From NCBI GenBank assembly GCA_903917705.1, contig CAIXBQ010000131.1:22124-86123 (forward strand): a stretch of DNA of 64,000 nucleotides, written 5' to 3'. Below the pieces are notes generated by a model. That model had not been told where the DNA came from and made no database searches. It saw only the letters and a list, made by a program, of their open reading frames with translations. This stretch comes from an uncultured Verrucomicrobia subdivision 3 bacterium. GTDB lineage: Bacteria; Verrucomicrobiota; Verrucomicrobiia; Limisphaerales; UBA11358. Every line of letters begins with the position of its first letter. The stretch's first letter is position 1. This document shows, piece by piece, positions 19,541 through 27,809 of the stretch. The position numbers and the translations under genes were made by a program.

Positions 19541-19671
19541 GCTTTTATCAATTCTTCAATCCCGCCAAGATAGGCCATTTTCCGCGTTTGTCGCAACCTG
19601 AATCCCCGAATTTATCGGATCTAGAGGGCGGGTGGCGGCGATGTCTACGGCCTATTCGTCGCCGTCACGAT

Positions 19672-20082
19672 TCATTCAAGAATTTCAATCAGACCCATGC
19701 CGGCCACATTGTAAAATGAGACTTTGCGTCCGCCAAAAAGCACCGCAGGGCTGGGGGACGAGATGCATAAAACGCGCAAGCCTGCTGCCTCCAAATGCGC
19801 CAGCGTCGCTGCCAGATCCATCGTCTGGTAACAGACGTGATAAACAATGCCGGCAGGGTGGCGTTGCGTCAGGCGGTCAATCGGACCTTGGGAGTCGCCC
19901 GGCCAGATGATCTCGACCGCCGGTTGGGTGGCGTGGGTGCAAAGCGCCAGGTGGACATTCTGCACTGGATCGAAAACCGCCGCGCCCATTTGGTAGCCGA
20001 GGGTAGAAAGGAAATTCTCCGCTTCGCGAGGCTGTTTCACGGCCAGTCCAAGATGATGAAAGGTAAGCGGGGCGCAGTTCAT
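19672..20082 (-). CDS. VOC-fold protein, methylmalonyl-CoA epimerase-like
   Basis: A 136-residue protein with the vicinal-oxygen-chelate fold. The four metal ligands expected of methylmalonyl-CoA epimerases can be placed: H10 (FHHLGLAV), E57 (AVEIIWP), H82 (IVYHVCYQT) and E133 (GLIEILE). The segment GPIDRLTQRHPAGIVYH strongly resembles that family. It lies 31 bp after the MBOAT gene on the same strand and is probably the last gene of the FkbH-ACP-SGNH-MBOAT operon. A role as an epimerase or isomerase of the acyl thioester is an inference. Confidence 0.75.
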   Translation of the reverse strand: MNCAPLTFHHLGLAVKQPREAENFLSTLGYQMGAAVFDPVQNVHLALCTHATQPAVEIIWPGDSQGPIDRLTQRHPAGIVYHVCYQTMDLAATLAHLEAAGLRVLCISSPSPAVLFGGRKVSFYNVAGMGLIEILE

Positions 20083-20113
20083 GAGGTTTGGTTGGTGGTT
20101 GGCGGCCGGCGCG

Positions 20114-21346
20114 CTATTTAAGCATGCCGAAGATGGCTTTCATTTCGTCAAAGCGGTTGGCGAACAGGAATAGTGTGGCTGCGCAGTAACAGAAAGTCAT
20201 CGTCACGGCTACGGCGCGGATCCACGGATTGGCGTTGTAAGCCTTGAAGCCGTCGCGCCCCAGCCACTTTTTCAAGCCAATGGTGTAATAATGATTTGCC
20301 ACGACGCCGAGCGCATGGGCGGCGCCATACGCGGCGTAGTTCCAGCCGGCACCGTGCCAGACTCCCACCAGCAGGAAAACAACGATGATCGTCAGGGCGA
20401 TGGCGTGGTTGACGTGCGCGGGACCGAGCCAGCGGGCGAAAATCCGGGAAAGCGGGGAAAACACCACATCGCGGAAATATTGCGACAAGGTGATGTGCCA
20501 GCGGTTCCAGAAATCCTTTACGTTGCGCGCGGCAAAGGGGTTGTTGAAGTTTTCCGCCACCGGAATGCCCATCAGCCCCGCCCCGCCGATGGCCATGTCG
20601 CAGAAGCCGGAAAAGTTGAAGTACAGATAGAGGTAATAAAACAGCACGGTCACCGGCAGATCCACCCATGAATGATAATAGCCGTCCATTAGCAGCCACG
20701 CATAGGTGAGCTGCTGGCAGAGGATCGCGAGGACGAGATATTTCACCATGCCGACCAGCGCGCGCAGGGCGGCCCGGCCCGGCGGGATCACCGGCGGGAC
20801 CGCGTCAAACGTGCGGCGGTAATTGCTGTAGGGGTTGATCGGCCCCACCGGCACCGTCGGCACAAAAAAACAGAAGCCTAAATATTCCCAGAAGCCCGGC
20901 CGCGGGACGACGCCGTTGCGGACTTCCAGCACCAGGAGACTGCTGCGGAAGGCCAGATACGAGATGCCGGTGAAGTAGAATCCGAGGGAATAATGCGTCG
21001 CATGCTGGCTCAGCATCCGCCGGATGGTGCCGCTGAACTCCGCATAAAACGTGCTTGGCACATACCGGATGACGATCAAAAACAGGAGCGGCGTGGCAAA
21101 AGCCAGCCACGGCTTCCAGCCGCCTTTCCCGGAAAAGAGGAGCAGTGCCAGATACTGCATTACCACCACGGCCAGATACGCCAGAAAGATGGGCAGGCGC
21201 GCGGACTGCATAAAAAAAACGTAAAAACCGGCGAGGTTCAGCAGCGCAAACGCCACCGTGCGCGGACCGCCCCGCAGGCGGTGGATGATCCACCTTCCGG
21301 CGGCGATGTAGCCGAGCATCAGGCCGAAGGTCAGCAGGGGCGCCAT
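20114..21346 (-). CDS. MBOAT-family membrane-bound O-acyltransferase (DltB/AlgI-like)
   Basis: 410 residues with about ten membrane segments. It carries the conserved MBOAT core: FNNPFAARNVKDFWNRWHITL with H284, LSQYFRDVVFSPL, and the catalytic-type H331 in VGVWHGAGWNYAAYG. DltB and AlgI move an acyl group across the inner membrane to the periplasmic face, where an SGNH-like partner passes it to the polymer. It starts 4 bp after the microprotein stop, so the operon order is FkbH, ACP, SGNH, microprotein, MBOAT. The MBOAT itself ends without a Tyr-x-x-Phe motif, consistent with that motif being supplied by the microprotein. Confidence 0.92.
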   Translation of the reverse strand: MAPLLTFGLMLGYIAAGRWIIHRLRGGPRTVAFALLNLAGFYVFFMQSARLPIFLAYLAVVVMQYLALLLFSGKGGWKPWLAFATPLLFLIVIRYVPSTFYAEFSGTIRRMLSQHATHYSLGFYFTGISYLAFRSSLLVLEVRNGVVPRPGFWEYLGFCFFVPTVPVGPINPYSNYRRTFDAVPPVIPPGRAALRALVGMVKYLVLAILCQQLTYAWLLMDGYYHSWVDLPVTVLFYYLYLYFNFSGFCDMAIGGAGLMGIPVAENFNNPFAARNVKDFWNRWHITLSQYFRDVVFSPLSRIFARWLGPAHVNHAIALTIIVVFLLVGVWHGAGWNYAAYGAAHALGVVANHYYTIGLKKWLGRDGFKAYNANPWIRAVAVTMTFCYCAATLFLFANRFDEMKAIFGMLK

Positions 21347-21350
21347 GACG

Positions 21351-21482
21351 TCAAAAACCTTGATAGACTGCGCGGTTGTCCCACAGGAAATGCGGCGAGA
21401 TCACTGCCAGTGCCAGCGCCGCCAGCGCCAGCACGATCACGGCGAGATACACGAGGATTTCCGGAATGGATTTACGGGGCAT
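21351..21482 (-). CDS. 43-residue single-pass membrane microprotein, DltX-like
   Basis: A short ORF with ATG at 21482 and TGA at 21351-21353. The product begins MPRKSIPEIL, has one hydrophobic helix (about residues 9-28) and ends NRAVYQGF, so Tyr40 and Phe43 form a terminal Y-x-x-F. It overlaps the SGNH gene by 11 bp and ends 4 bp before the MBOAT start, implying coupled translation. Size, topology and position match DltX, the microprotein of the Dlt system, whose C-terminal tyrosine motif is reported to accept the acyl group between DltB and DltD. The homology to DltX is by analogy, not by alignment. Confidence 0.75.
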   Translation of the reverse strand: MPRKSIPEILVYLAVIVLALAALALAVISPHFLWDNRAVYQGF

Positions 21483-22569
21483 ACGATTGCAACAGGGCCG
21501 GGGTGATGGCGCGGGTGAAATATTCTTGACCGGTTTTGTTCAGGTGCGCGTTGTTGTAAAACAGCTTGAAGACATCCTCGTCGCTGATGCCGGCCAGTAG
21601 GGTCGCCGGGGGGACGCCCATGAGCGTCACATGGCCCGGCAGAATCTCCGGCCAGCATTCCCGTTCGGGGACGGCGGGCGAACGCGGCTCATTCGCCTTC
21701 GGAATGTGCAGCCAGACCAGCTTCACGCCCTTGGCCTGGGCGAGCGCCGCCAGTTTCTTTGCAAAATGCAGATGCGCCGGAGGTGTGGCGGGACCGGTGA
21801 ATTGAAAACGTGTTTTGTTTTCGGGGGAATAAACGCAGACGGCCGCCGGCGAAACCTCGTGCGGGGGCGTGTAGGGCACATAATTCGTGTTGGGGACCAT
21901 TTCGGTGCCGAATCCCCATAATACGGAAAGCGAGCCAAGCCGTTCGGCGGAGTTCGCGCCGTTGTAGGATTTCTCCCAGCTGTTTCGCGGGGGCGACCAG
22001 ATCATCGGCAGGTTGGGCCGGATCAGGCTCAATAGATTTCGGGGCATCCCGCGCAAGGCGTCGGCGTAGTAAGCCACCTGATAGAGCGTCGGCAAGCCCG
22101 TCAAGGCTTCCCGGTTATCCGCGAGCCGGAACCAGCGCGGCGCCGCCGCGTGGGGAATCGGCCCATCGGGACTGTATTCCTCGTTGATGACCAGCAGATG
22201 AACCTTCCGGTTCGCCATCAGGTCTTGCGCGATGAAGTAGAGCGCATCAAAGCCGGGCCAGTTCCAGCCAAGGGTTACCACCTTCGCATTACGCCCGAGC
22301 TGCCGGCTCAGTTCCTTCTGGACGTAAGGCGTGTCAATCGCGGTCCAGATGTGCGAGGAGCCGACGAAGGCGATGTCCACGTCGCCTTTCTCCTCGTAGA
22401 TTTGCTGGTGGATGAACGGGTAGCAGCCTAGGTTCAACGGCGGGGCGGCGTAGGTTTCCGCGCGCAGGGGCAGCAGGGATTTTCCGACCAGCACCGGCAG
22501 CAGCAGCACCAGTAGCAGAAGCCCCGCAAACGCCGCCGCCTGTTTCGTGGATGAAAACGCCGGCGACAT
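21472..22569 (-). CDS. SGNH/DltD-AlgJ-like exported acyl-transfer protein
   Basis: 365 residues from the ATG at 22569, which shares one base with the ACP stop. An N-terminal hydrophobic helix (residues 12-30) anchors or exports it. The nucleophile block is VDIAFVGSSHIW (S71/S72), like the GSS block of DltD and AlgJ. Near the C-terminus FYNNAHLNKTG supplies H342, with Asn instead of the usual Asp three residues earlier. WLHIPKANEPR precedes it. In Dlt and alginate systems such proteins give the acyl group to the polymer in the periplasm. It lies between the ACP and microprotein genes with overlaps on both sides. Confidence 0.8.
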   Translation of the reverse strand: MSPAFSSTKQAAAFAGLLLLVLLLPVLVGKSLLPLRAETYAAPPLNLGCYPFIHQQIYEEKGDVDIAFVGSSHIWTAIDTPYVQKELSRQLGRNAKVVTLGWNWPGFDALYFIAQDLMANRKVHLLVINEEYSPDGPIPHAAAPRWFRLADNREALTGLPTLYQVAYYADALRGMPRNLLSLIRPNLPMIWSPPRNSWEKSYNGANSAERLGSLSVLWGFGTEMVPNTNYVPYTPPHEVSPAAVCVYSPENKTRFQFTGPATPPAHLHFAKKLAALAQAKGVKLVWLHIPKANEPRSPAVPERECWPEILPGHVTLMGVPPATLLAGISDEDVFKLFYNNAHLNKTGQEYFTRAITPALLQSYAP

Positions 22570-22814
22570 CAGCGCTCCTGGCTGCGTTTGAGGATCAGAT
22601 CGGCGAACTCGCCCACGTTGCGGGTCTGCTCCACTTCGCCGACGCGGAAGCGGACGGCAAACGCCTTTTCCACGGCCACCAAAAGCGAAATATGCATGAG
22701 CGAATCCCATTCCGGCACGTCCTTCGCGCTCAGGGCCGGCGTGAGGCTCACCGGCTCCAGGAACAAATCGTCGAAAATCGTCTGCAATTTGGCAATGGCT
22801 TCAGCTTGGTTCAT
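22569..22814 (-). CDS. Acyl carrier protein
   Basis: An 81-residue acidic, four-helix carrier protein. The phosphopantetheine attachment site is in DVPEWDSLMHISLL, with Ser38 in the DSL motif. It overlaps the FkbH-like gene by 14 bp and the SGNH gene by one base. A dedicated ACP next to FkbH is the usual arrangement for glyceryl-ACP formation in tetronate and related pathways; here its neighbours (MBOAT, SGNH) point to transfer of the thioester-bound group to a surface polymer instead of a polyketide. Confidence 0.92.
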   Translation of the reverse strand: MNQAEAIAKLQTIFDDLFLEPVSLTPALSAKDVPEWDSLMHISLLVAVEKAFAVRFRVGEVEQTRNVGEFADLILKRSQER

Positions 22815-24669
22815 AGGCGCGGCGCGTGATTTTAATTTTGGTCAGTGTGGGCTGAATGGCGTCCATTTCCAATTCAAAAACTCGGGCGCCAGCCGATTCT
22901 GATTTCAAAACGAAACCCATCCTTGCGTAGAAATCCCGCACCATCTCATTCTTGGCGGTGGGCAGGTAAACGCCTTCCAGCCTGGTGCAGCCCTGGAGTC
23001 TTGCCAGCCGCATCAATTCATTCAGCACCTCGTCTTCAACCTGCCGTTTCAATACGCGGCAGCTCATCAGCCAGGTGTCAATCTTCATCACCGGGCCGGC
23101 TTTCTGGCTGATGACGACGGAAATCAGTCCGTGATCGCCGAACCGGTCCTTGAGGCGGAAGGAAAAACAAAGCTGGCTTTCGTCCGCCATGAGCCCATGG
23201 ATTTCCGCTTCGGTGCGGCGCCGCGTGGTGAGGTTGAACTGGTTGCTCTTGTTGATGAGCTGCGCCAGCCGGGGCGCGTCCACCAGGGTGAATTCGCTGA
23301 TGGCCGCCTCCATCGCCAGCGATTCCAGATATGCCGCCATGTCGGTGACCGTGGCGGAGAGCGCCTGTCGCTGCGCGTCGGACCGGTATTGCTCGGTGCG
23401 CGCGGCATCCTCGGCGGTGAGGCTGCGCGGCTCAAACAGCCGGCAGTCCGCCAATCGCGCGACATATTCCGACGGGTCGGGGCCGAGCAAAATCGTCGTC
23501 ACTTCCGGCGCAAACTGCCGGACGATTTCAATTTCCGCCGGGTTGTCGTCCACGAACACGAAACTGTCGAGGCCCAGATTCAACTCGGTCGCCATCTGCC
23601 GGAGGTTGTCGGATTTCGGCTCCCAGTTGGCCTTGAACGAGACGAAATCTTCCAGCCGCAAAACCATTTCGGGATGTTTTTCAAACGCGGCCGCCGCCTT
23701 CGCGTGGTCGTTTTTGCTGCACACCGCCAGCAGCGTCCCCCGCTGCTTGAGCGACCGGATGTATTTTTGAAACGCCTTGAACGCCTCGCCGCGCGGCGAG
23801 GTGTCGCCGATTTCAATGCCTTCCAGGCCGTCGTCCGCGACCACGCCGCCCCAAAGCGTGTTGTCCAGATCAAGCACGAGGACTTTTTTCGGAGCCTGCC
23901 GGAGGCTGCCGATCAGGTGGGCGACTTCCCGCGCGAAATCCGGCAGCAGCGCGGGGGAGCACGGCTGCTTGCTTTCGAACCAGGCGCGGTCGTCGCGGGC
24001 CGCGAGGCCGCCGATGCGATGCGCCAGGAATTCCAGGTCGCAGAGGTGCAGATAGGGCGGCGCGTTCAGGCCCAGTTCAAAATTCACCCATTTGCGGAAG
24101 GTCCAATCCGCGCCGAGCGTCCGCGAGCGGTAGGCGCCGAGGTCGTGCCGGGCGGGGAGCATGAAGTTGGTGAGGATGATTTCCGCCTGCGATTTATCAT
24201 GCAGGCCGCGGACGAGTTCCATCAGCGAGTCCACCACGCGGCCCGCTTCGGCCCGCTGCGTTTCCCGCGCGTCGGCCAGGTGGCCGGTGTATTTGCACCG
24301 GTGTTCCGACGGCATGAGCACCACCGCCTGCGGCCGGAATTCATAAAGCCCGCCGGTCCCGTCCATGATTTCTGAGATGTAATTGTCGAATTCGCCCCGC
24401 CAGAATTCGCAGGGATGGCCGGCCATTTCGCACAGATGCGCCAGCAGTTCGTGAAATGGATAAAGGCTGTAGCCGCCCAGCAGCGCGACGCGGAATTTTT
24501 CGCGGCTGACCCCGGGAACCGGCAGGTGGCGCGCCTGCGCTTTTTTTCGCAGCGCGGAAAGCAGGAATAATTCGTCAAATTCCCGGGCTGCGCGCGTGCT
24601 GGCGGCCAGGCGGGGCCAGAATTCCGGATCGCCTTTCAAAAGGAGCGTCTTGAGTTCGCCGTGCTGCAT
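22801..24669 (-). CDS. FkbH-like HAD-IIIC protein with C-terminal GNAT domain (glyceryl-ACP synthase-like)
   Basis: 622 residues. An N-terminal region (to about 250) has VALLGGYSLYPFHELL and an RGEFDNYISEIMD segment. The HAD core follows with KKVLVLDLDNTLWGGVVADD (nucleophile D267, D269), LLAVCSKNDHAKA and FVFVDDNPAE. The C-terminal GNAT-like part (about 470-600) has LINKSNQFNLTTRR and a LMSCRVLKRQVED segment, all diagnostic of the FkbH family. Characterized members take 1,3-bisphosphoglycerate and load glycerate onto an ACP. It is the first gene of the operon; 206 bp of non-coding DNA lies upstream. Glycerate as the substrate here is inferred from the family. Confidence 0.9.
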   Translation of the reverse strand: MQHGELKTLLLKGDPEFWPRLAASTRAAREFDELFLLSALRKKAQARHLPVPGVSREKFRVALLGGYSLYPFHELLAHLCEMAGHPCEFWRGEFDNYISEIMDGTGGLYEFRPQAVVLMPSEHRCKYTGHLADARETQRAEAGRVVDSLMELVRGLHDKSQAEIILTNFMLPARHDLGAYRSRTLGADWTFRKWVNFELGLNAPPYLHLCDLEFLAHRIGGLAARDDRAWFESKQPCSPALLPDFAREVAHLIGSLRQAPKKVLVLDLDNTLWGGVVADDGLEGIEIGDTSPRGEAFKAFQKYIRSLKQRGTLLAVCSKNDHAKAAAAFEKHPEMVLRLEDFVSFKANWEPKSDNLRQMATELNLGLDSFVFVDDNPAEIEIVRQFAPEVTTILLGPDPSEYVARLADCRLFEPRSLTAEDAARTEQYRSDAQRQALSATVTDMAAYLESLAMEAAISEFTLVDAPRLAQLINKSNQFNLTTRRRTEAEIHGLMADESQLCFSFRLKDRFGDHGLISVVISQKAGPVMKIDTWLMSCRVLKRQVEDEVLNELMRLARLQGCTRLEGVYLPTAKNEMVRDFYARMGFVLKSESAGARVFELEMDAIQPTLTKIKITRRAYEPS

Positions 24670-24875
24670 AAAAATATGTCAAAAACAGCCGCGCGCACCA
24701 CCGGTGCCGGTCAGCCGTTTCGGGTAAATTGCTTTCGCTTGCATGGGCGGAATCTTGGCGCAAATCGCCGGTGGTTCAATTCTGAAAATAGGATTTGCCT
24801 GAAACCGGAGCGGCAAACGGGTTTTCCTGACGGTCTCAGTTCCTTGTTAAAACCCGGAAAACCCGGCACACCCGA

Positions 24876-25829
24876 TCAGATTTCCGCCGTCTGCACCTCC
24901 AGCAGGGTGCCGTAGCGGCTGATCTGGTCGGCGGTGGCTGCGACGACTTGATCGACCGTGACCATTTCCATGCACTTGCGGTCGAACTCGCACGGATTGC
25001 GGAGCCAGCAGGGCGCGCAGCGGACCTGGGTGTAGAGATTTTTGTTGGCCACATAGCCGGTCTGCGAAGGTTTCTCCCGTCCGCCATAGACGATGACGGC
25101 GCGGCAGTCCACCGCGCGGGCCACCTGCATTAAATATCCGGCCAGGCCCACGAACGCGAGCGATTGCGCGAGAATCGCCGCGGTCTGGCGCAGCGTCGTT
25201 CGCCCGCGCATGTCCGTCGCGCCTTCCAGCTTCGGGTCGCTGGCCGCGCCGACCTGGATCACGGTGACATCGCTGCGCAAGACCGCGCAGACTTCCTGAA
25301 ATCGGTGCGGATACCATTCGCGGTTGCGCATGGGGTTGGGCGAGGCCAGGTCGGAAGATTGCATGACCACCTGGTCCCGGCCGAGCCGGCCGGCCTCAAA
25401 TTCCTCGCGGGTCAAAAACAGGTAGGGGCGCAATTCCACTTTCCCGGTCACCCCCGCGCGCCGGCACATCTGGATCAACACGTGTTCATTCGGCGGCTCG
25501 TCCGCATCGCGCGCCGGATCGTAGGCGGTCTGGTCGAGTTGCCTCAGCGGCAATCCGCAGCGCAGCCAGCGATTGAGGCCCGGGCGCGGATGGTGGATGA
25601 TTTTGTCCACATCGGGGTTGTGCTGGAACACCTCGCGGTGATGCGTGGCCACGGCGATGCCTCGCGCGCCGCGTTTGCGGAGCTCGCGAAAAACGGCGGT
25701 GCCCATCAGGTCGCCGCTGATGGGTTCGTTGCCCTGGAAAAAATAACGGGGAAATCCCAGCCGCGCGCGGTTGAACAGCCCGGCAAAAGGCGACACGGCT
25801 TGGTTGATCATTTCCACCGGGGTTGCCAT
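24876..25829 (-). CDS. Glycosyltransferase family 9-like protein
   Basis: About 317 residues from the ATG at 25829; the upstream extension to 25901 is unlikely. It lacks the GLGD opening but has a GDLMGTAVFRELRKRG equivalent, IIHHPRPGLNRW, DVTVIQVGAASDPKLEGATD and AFVGLAGYLMQVARAVDCRAVIVYGG, the donor-site region of GT9/ADP-heptose transferases. It then has a Cys-rich tail (CAPCWLRNPCEFDRKC) like that of the GT9 at 17012. It lies 78 bp downstream of the GT39-like gene on the same strand. Confidence 0.75.
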   Translation of the reverse strand: MATPVEMINQAVSPFAGLFNRARLGFPRYFFQGNEPISGDLMGTAVFRELRKRGARGIAVATHHREVFQHNPDVDKIIHHPRPGLNRWLRCGLPLRQLDQTAYDPARDADEPPNEHVLIQMCRRAGVTGKVELRPYLFLTREEFEAGRLGRDQVVMQSSDLASPNPMRNREWYPHRFQEVCAVLRSDVTVIQVGAASDPKLEGATDMRGRTTLRQTAAILAQSLAFVGLAGYLMQVARAVDCRAVIVYGGREKPSQTGYVANKNLYTQVRCAPCWLRNPCEFDRKCMEMVTVDQVVAATADQISRYGTLLEVQTAEI

Positions 25830-25907
25830 GCGGCCAATTTTTCCAGTTTGCCGACGAAGCGCAAGTATCAATATCGACCGTGCCCGCGGCCAGCCGGACA
25901 AAAAACT

Positions 25908-27806
25908 TTAATGACCGGCTCGCGTTTTCAGGTCGTCCGGTTTTTCAAAGTGCAGCAGAAACCACTGCTCCGGTCCGCCCGCCACCAGTTCGGTGATCGC
26001 AAGTGCGCGGACGATCTTGGCATGATGTTCCGGCGCCCATACGGCCAGCGGAACCGGGCAGATCTCCGACCACGCGTTTTCTTTGACCACCACCCATTCG
26101 ATGGCCGTTGGATTTTGGAAAAAGCGACTGCTGTCCTGCCGGAGATGTTTGACCCGGCGCTGGCCGAACGGCCGCCACAGGGAATAATCGCTGTCATTCG
26201 AGCCGGCGATGAAGCCGATTTCGCCGGCGCTGTCCGGCAGGCTGTCGCGGATGGGGGCCAGGAAATCATTCCGGTAGGCGTAGGTCGCGCAGGTGGTGGC
26301 CAGCCGGCGAAATGTTTCGTTTTCCGGATGTGCCTGCGCCAGTTTCCGCGAAATGGTCTGGGCCGGCCACAATGGTCGCGACACGGACAAAACCAGCACC
26401 GGCAGGGCGCCCAGAGCCAGCAGCACCAGCAGCGCCCGCCAGATCCGTCGGCGCAGCAGTTCCCGCTGTGCCGGCAGCAGCAGCAGCGGCATGACCGCCA
26501 GCGGATAATACGGCAGCATCAGTCTTGGCCCGGCTTCCGACCCCATCTTGGCCATGAAAAACAGGACGGATATCCATGCCGCCAGCGCCACCAGCGGCAA
26601 CCGCGTGACGCCGCCTTTGCGGAAACCCCTCCGGCCGACTCCGGCAATCGCCGCGCCCAGGACCAGCAGCAGCGGCAGCGTGACGCCCAGGCCCAGGCCG
26701 GCGCCTTCTTCGCCCGGAAATTCGTTGACCTTGTTCGAGCGCAGGCGCGGAAACTGGGTTTGCAGGAAGTGCGGCAGCGCGTCGGTGAGCCGGTGGTTGA
26801 TCCGGTTGGAGCCGGGCATCACCGGCGGCACGAATGATTGTTCCGCCAGCAGGAAGCCGTTCCCCAGCAATCCCGCCACCGGATTCGCCATCTGCATCTG
26901 GTATTTGTTTTGCGGGTCGCCGTTCCAGCTGCCGGTGTTCAACCAGTTCAAGCCCATGATCGGCAGGGCGGACACCACCACCGCGAGGCCGGCCGCGGCG
27001 AGGCTGCCGGCCAGATGTTTCCGCAACTGCCCCAGCGCCGGCCAGACGGCGACGAGGCACGGCAGCGCGAGCGGCAGGTTGGAAAGTTTCACGCCGGTCA
27101 GCAGCGCGGCGGCCAGCAGCGCGGTCCACACCTCCGCCACGCTGCCCGAGCGCCGGGCCCGCAAGCCAAAGTAAATGGACAGCAGGCACAGCCAGGCGCC
27201 CGTCAGATCGTTTCCGATGCTGCCGGCCTGCGTCACATAGCCGTAGGCGAGCGGCAGCAGCCACATCCACGTCCAGGCCACCTTGCGCGCCACGCCCAGT
27301 TGCCGGCTGATGGAAAACAGCAGGCCCGGCATCAGCAGGAACCCCAGCGCGTTGATCAAAAACATTCCCCGGTCGGAATGCGTCAGCGTCAGGATGGGCA
27401 GGGCGATCCATTCCCACGCCACGCCGGAATAATTCATCCGCTCATTGCACGTCGGAATCCAGCCCCAATGCCCCGCGTCCAGCCAGTTCAGCAGGCGCGG
27501 CAGCCGGTACGTCAGCGCGTCGAAGTTCGTGGGGGCATACAGCGCGCCGCCCAGCAACACCAGGGCCGCCACCGATAGATAAACCGCCGGCAGCGGTCGG
27601 CGGCCGCGGCGGAAAAGCTTCCGGCCGGCCCCGCGCGGAAATATCGCCACGCCCGTCCGCTTCAGCCAGAGTCCCGCGCCCGCCGCGAAGAGCAGCAGCG
27701 CCACCGCGTAGCCGCCCGCATTCAGTTCGTGCAATCCGGACAGCGCCCAGCCCGTGAAATTCAGCCAGGCGCACAGCCAGACCCAGATAAGTGCGGCGGC
27801 AGGCAT
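25908..27806 (-). CDS. GT39-like multi-pass membrane glycosyltransferase
   Basis: 632 residues with about 12 hydrophobic segments. The first large loop contains YAPTNFDALTYRLPRLLNW, where the Asp corresponds to the GT-C catalytic acid, followed by GHWGWIPTCNERMNYSG. A soluble C-terminal domain of about 130 residues follows the last helix. It starts 3 bp after the stop of a DPM1-like GT2, which is the classic pairing of polyprenyl-phosphate sugar synthase with its GT-C user. Acceptor unknown. Confidence 0.75.
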   Translation of the reverse strand: MPAAALIWVWLCAWLNFTGWALSGLHELNAGGYAVALLLFAAGAGLWLKRTGVAIFPRGAGRKLFRRGRRPLPAVYLSVAALVLLGGALYAPTNFDALTYRLPRLLNWLDAGHWGWIPTCNERMNYSGVAWEWIALPILTLTHSDRGMFLINALGFLLMPGLLFSISRQLGVARKVAWTWMWLLPLAYGYVTQAGSIGNDLTGAWLCLLSIYFGLRARRSGSVAEVWTALLAAALLTGVKLSNLPLALPCLVAVWPALGQLRKHLAGSLAAAGLAVVVSALPIMGLNWLNTGSWNGDPQNKYQMQMANPVAGLLGNGFLLAEQSFVPPVMPGSNRINHRLTDALPHFLQTQFPRLRSNKVNEFPGEEGAGLGLGVTLPLLLVLGAAIAGVGRRGFRKGGVTRLPLVALAAWISVLFFMAKMGSEAGPRLMLPYYPLAVMPLLLLPAQRELLRRRIWRALLVLLALGALPVLVLSVSRPLWPAQTISRKLAQAHPENETFRRLATTCATYAYRNDFLAPIRDSLPDSAGEIGFIAGSNDSDYSLWRPFGQRRVKHLRQDSSRFFQNPTAIEWVVVKENAWSEICPVPLAVWAPEHHAKIVRALAITELVAGGPEQWFLLHFEKPDDLKTRAGH

Positions 27807-27809
27807 GGC

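Noticed and set aside
23131..24375. A long open frame (414 residues) antisense to the FkbH-like gene
   Set aside because: It is a GC-rich shadow of a well-supported gene on the other strand and has no family features.
25164..26837. A 557-residue open frame antisense to the GT9 and GT39-like genes
   Set aside because: Composition is dominated by Gln/Arg/His-type shadow codons, and the minus-strand genes are clearly real.
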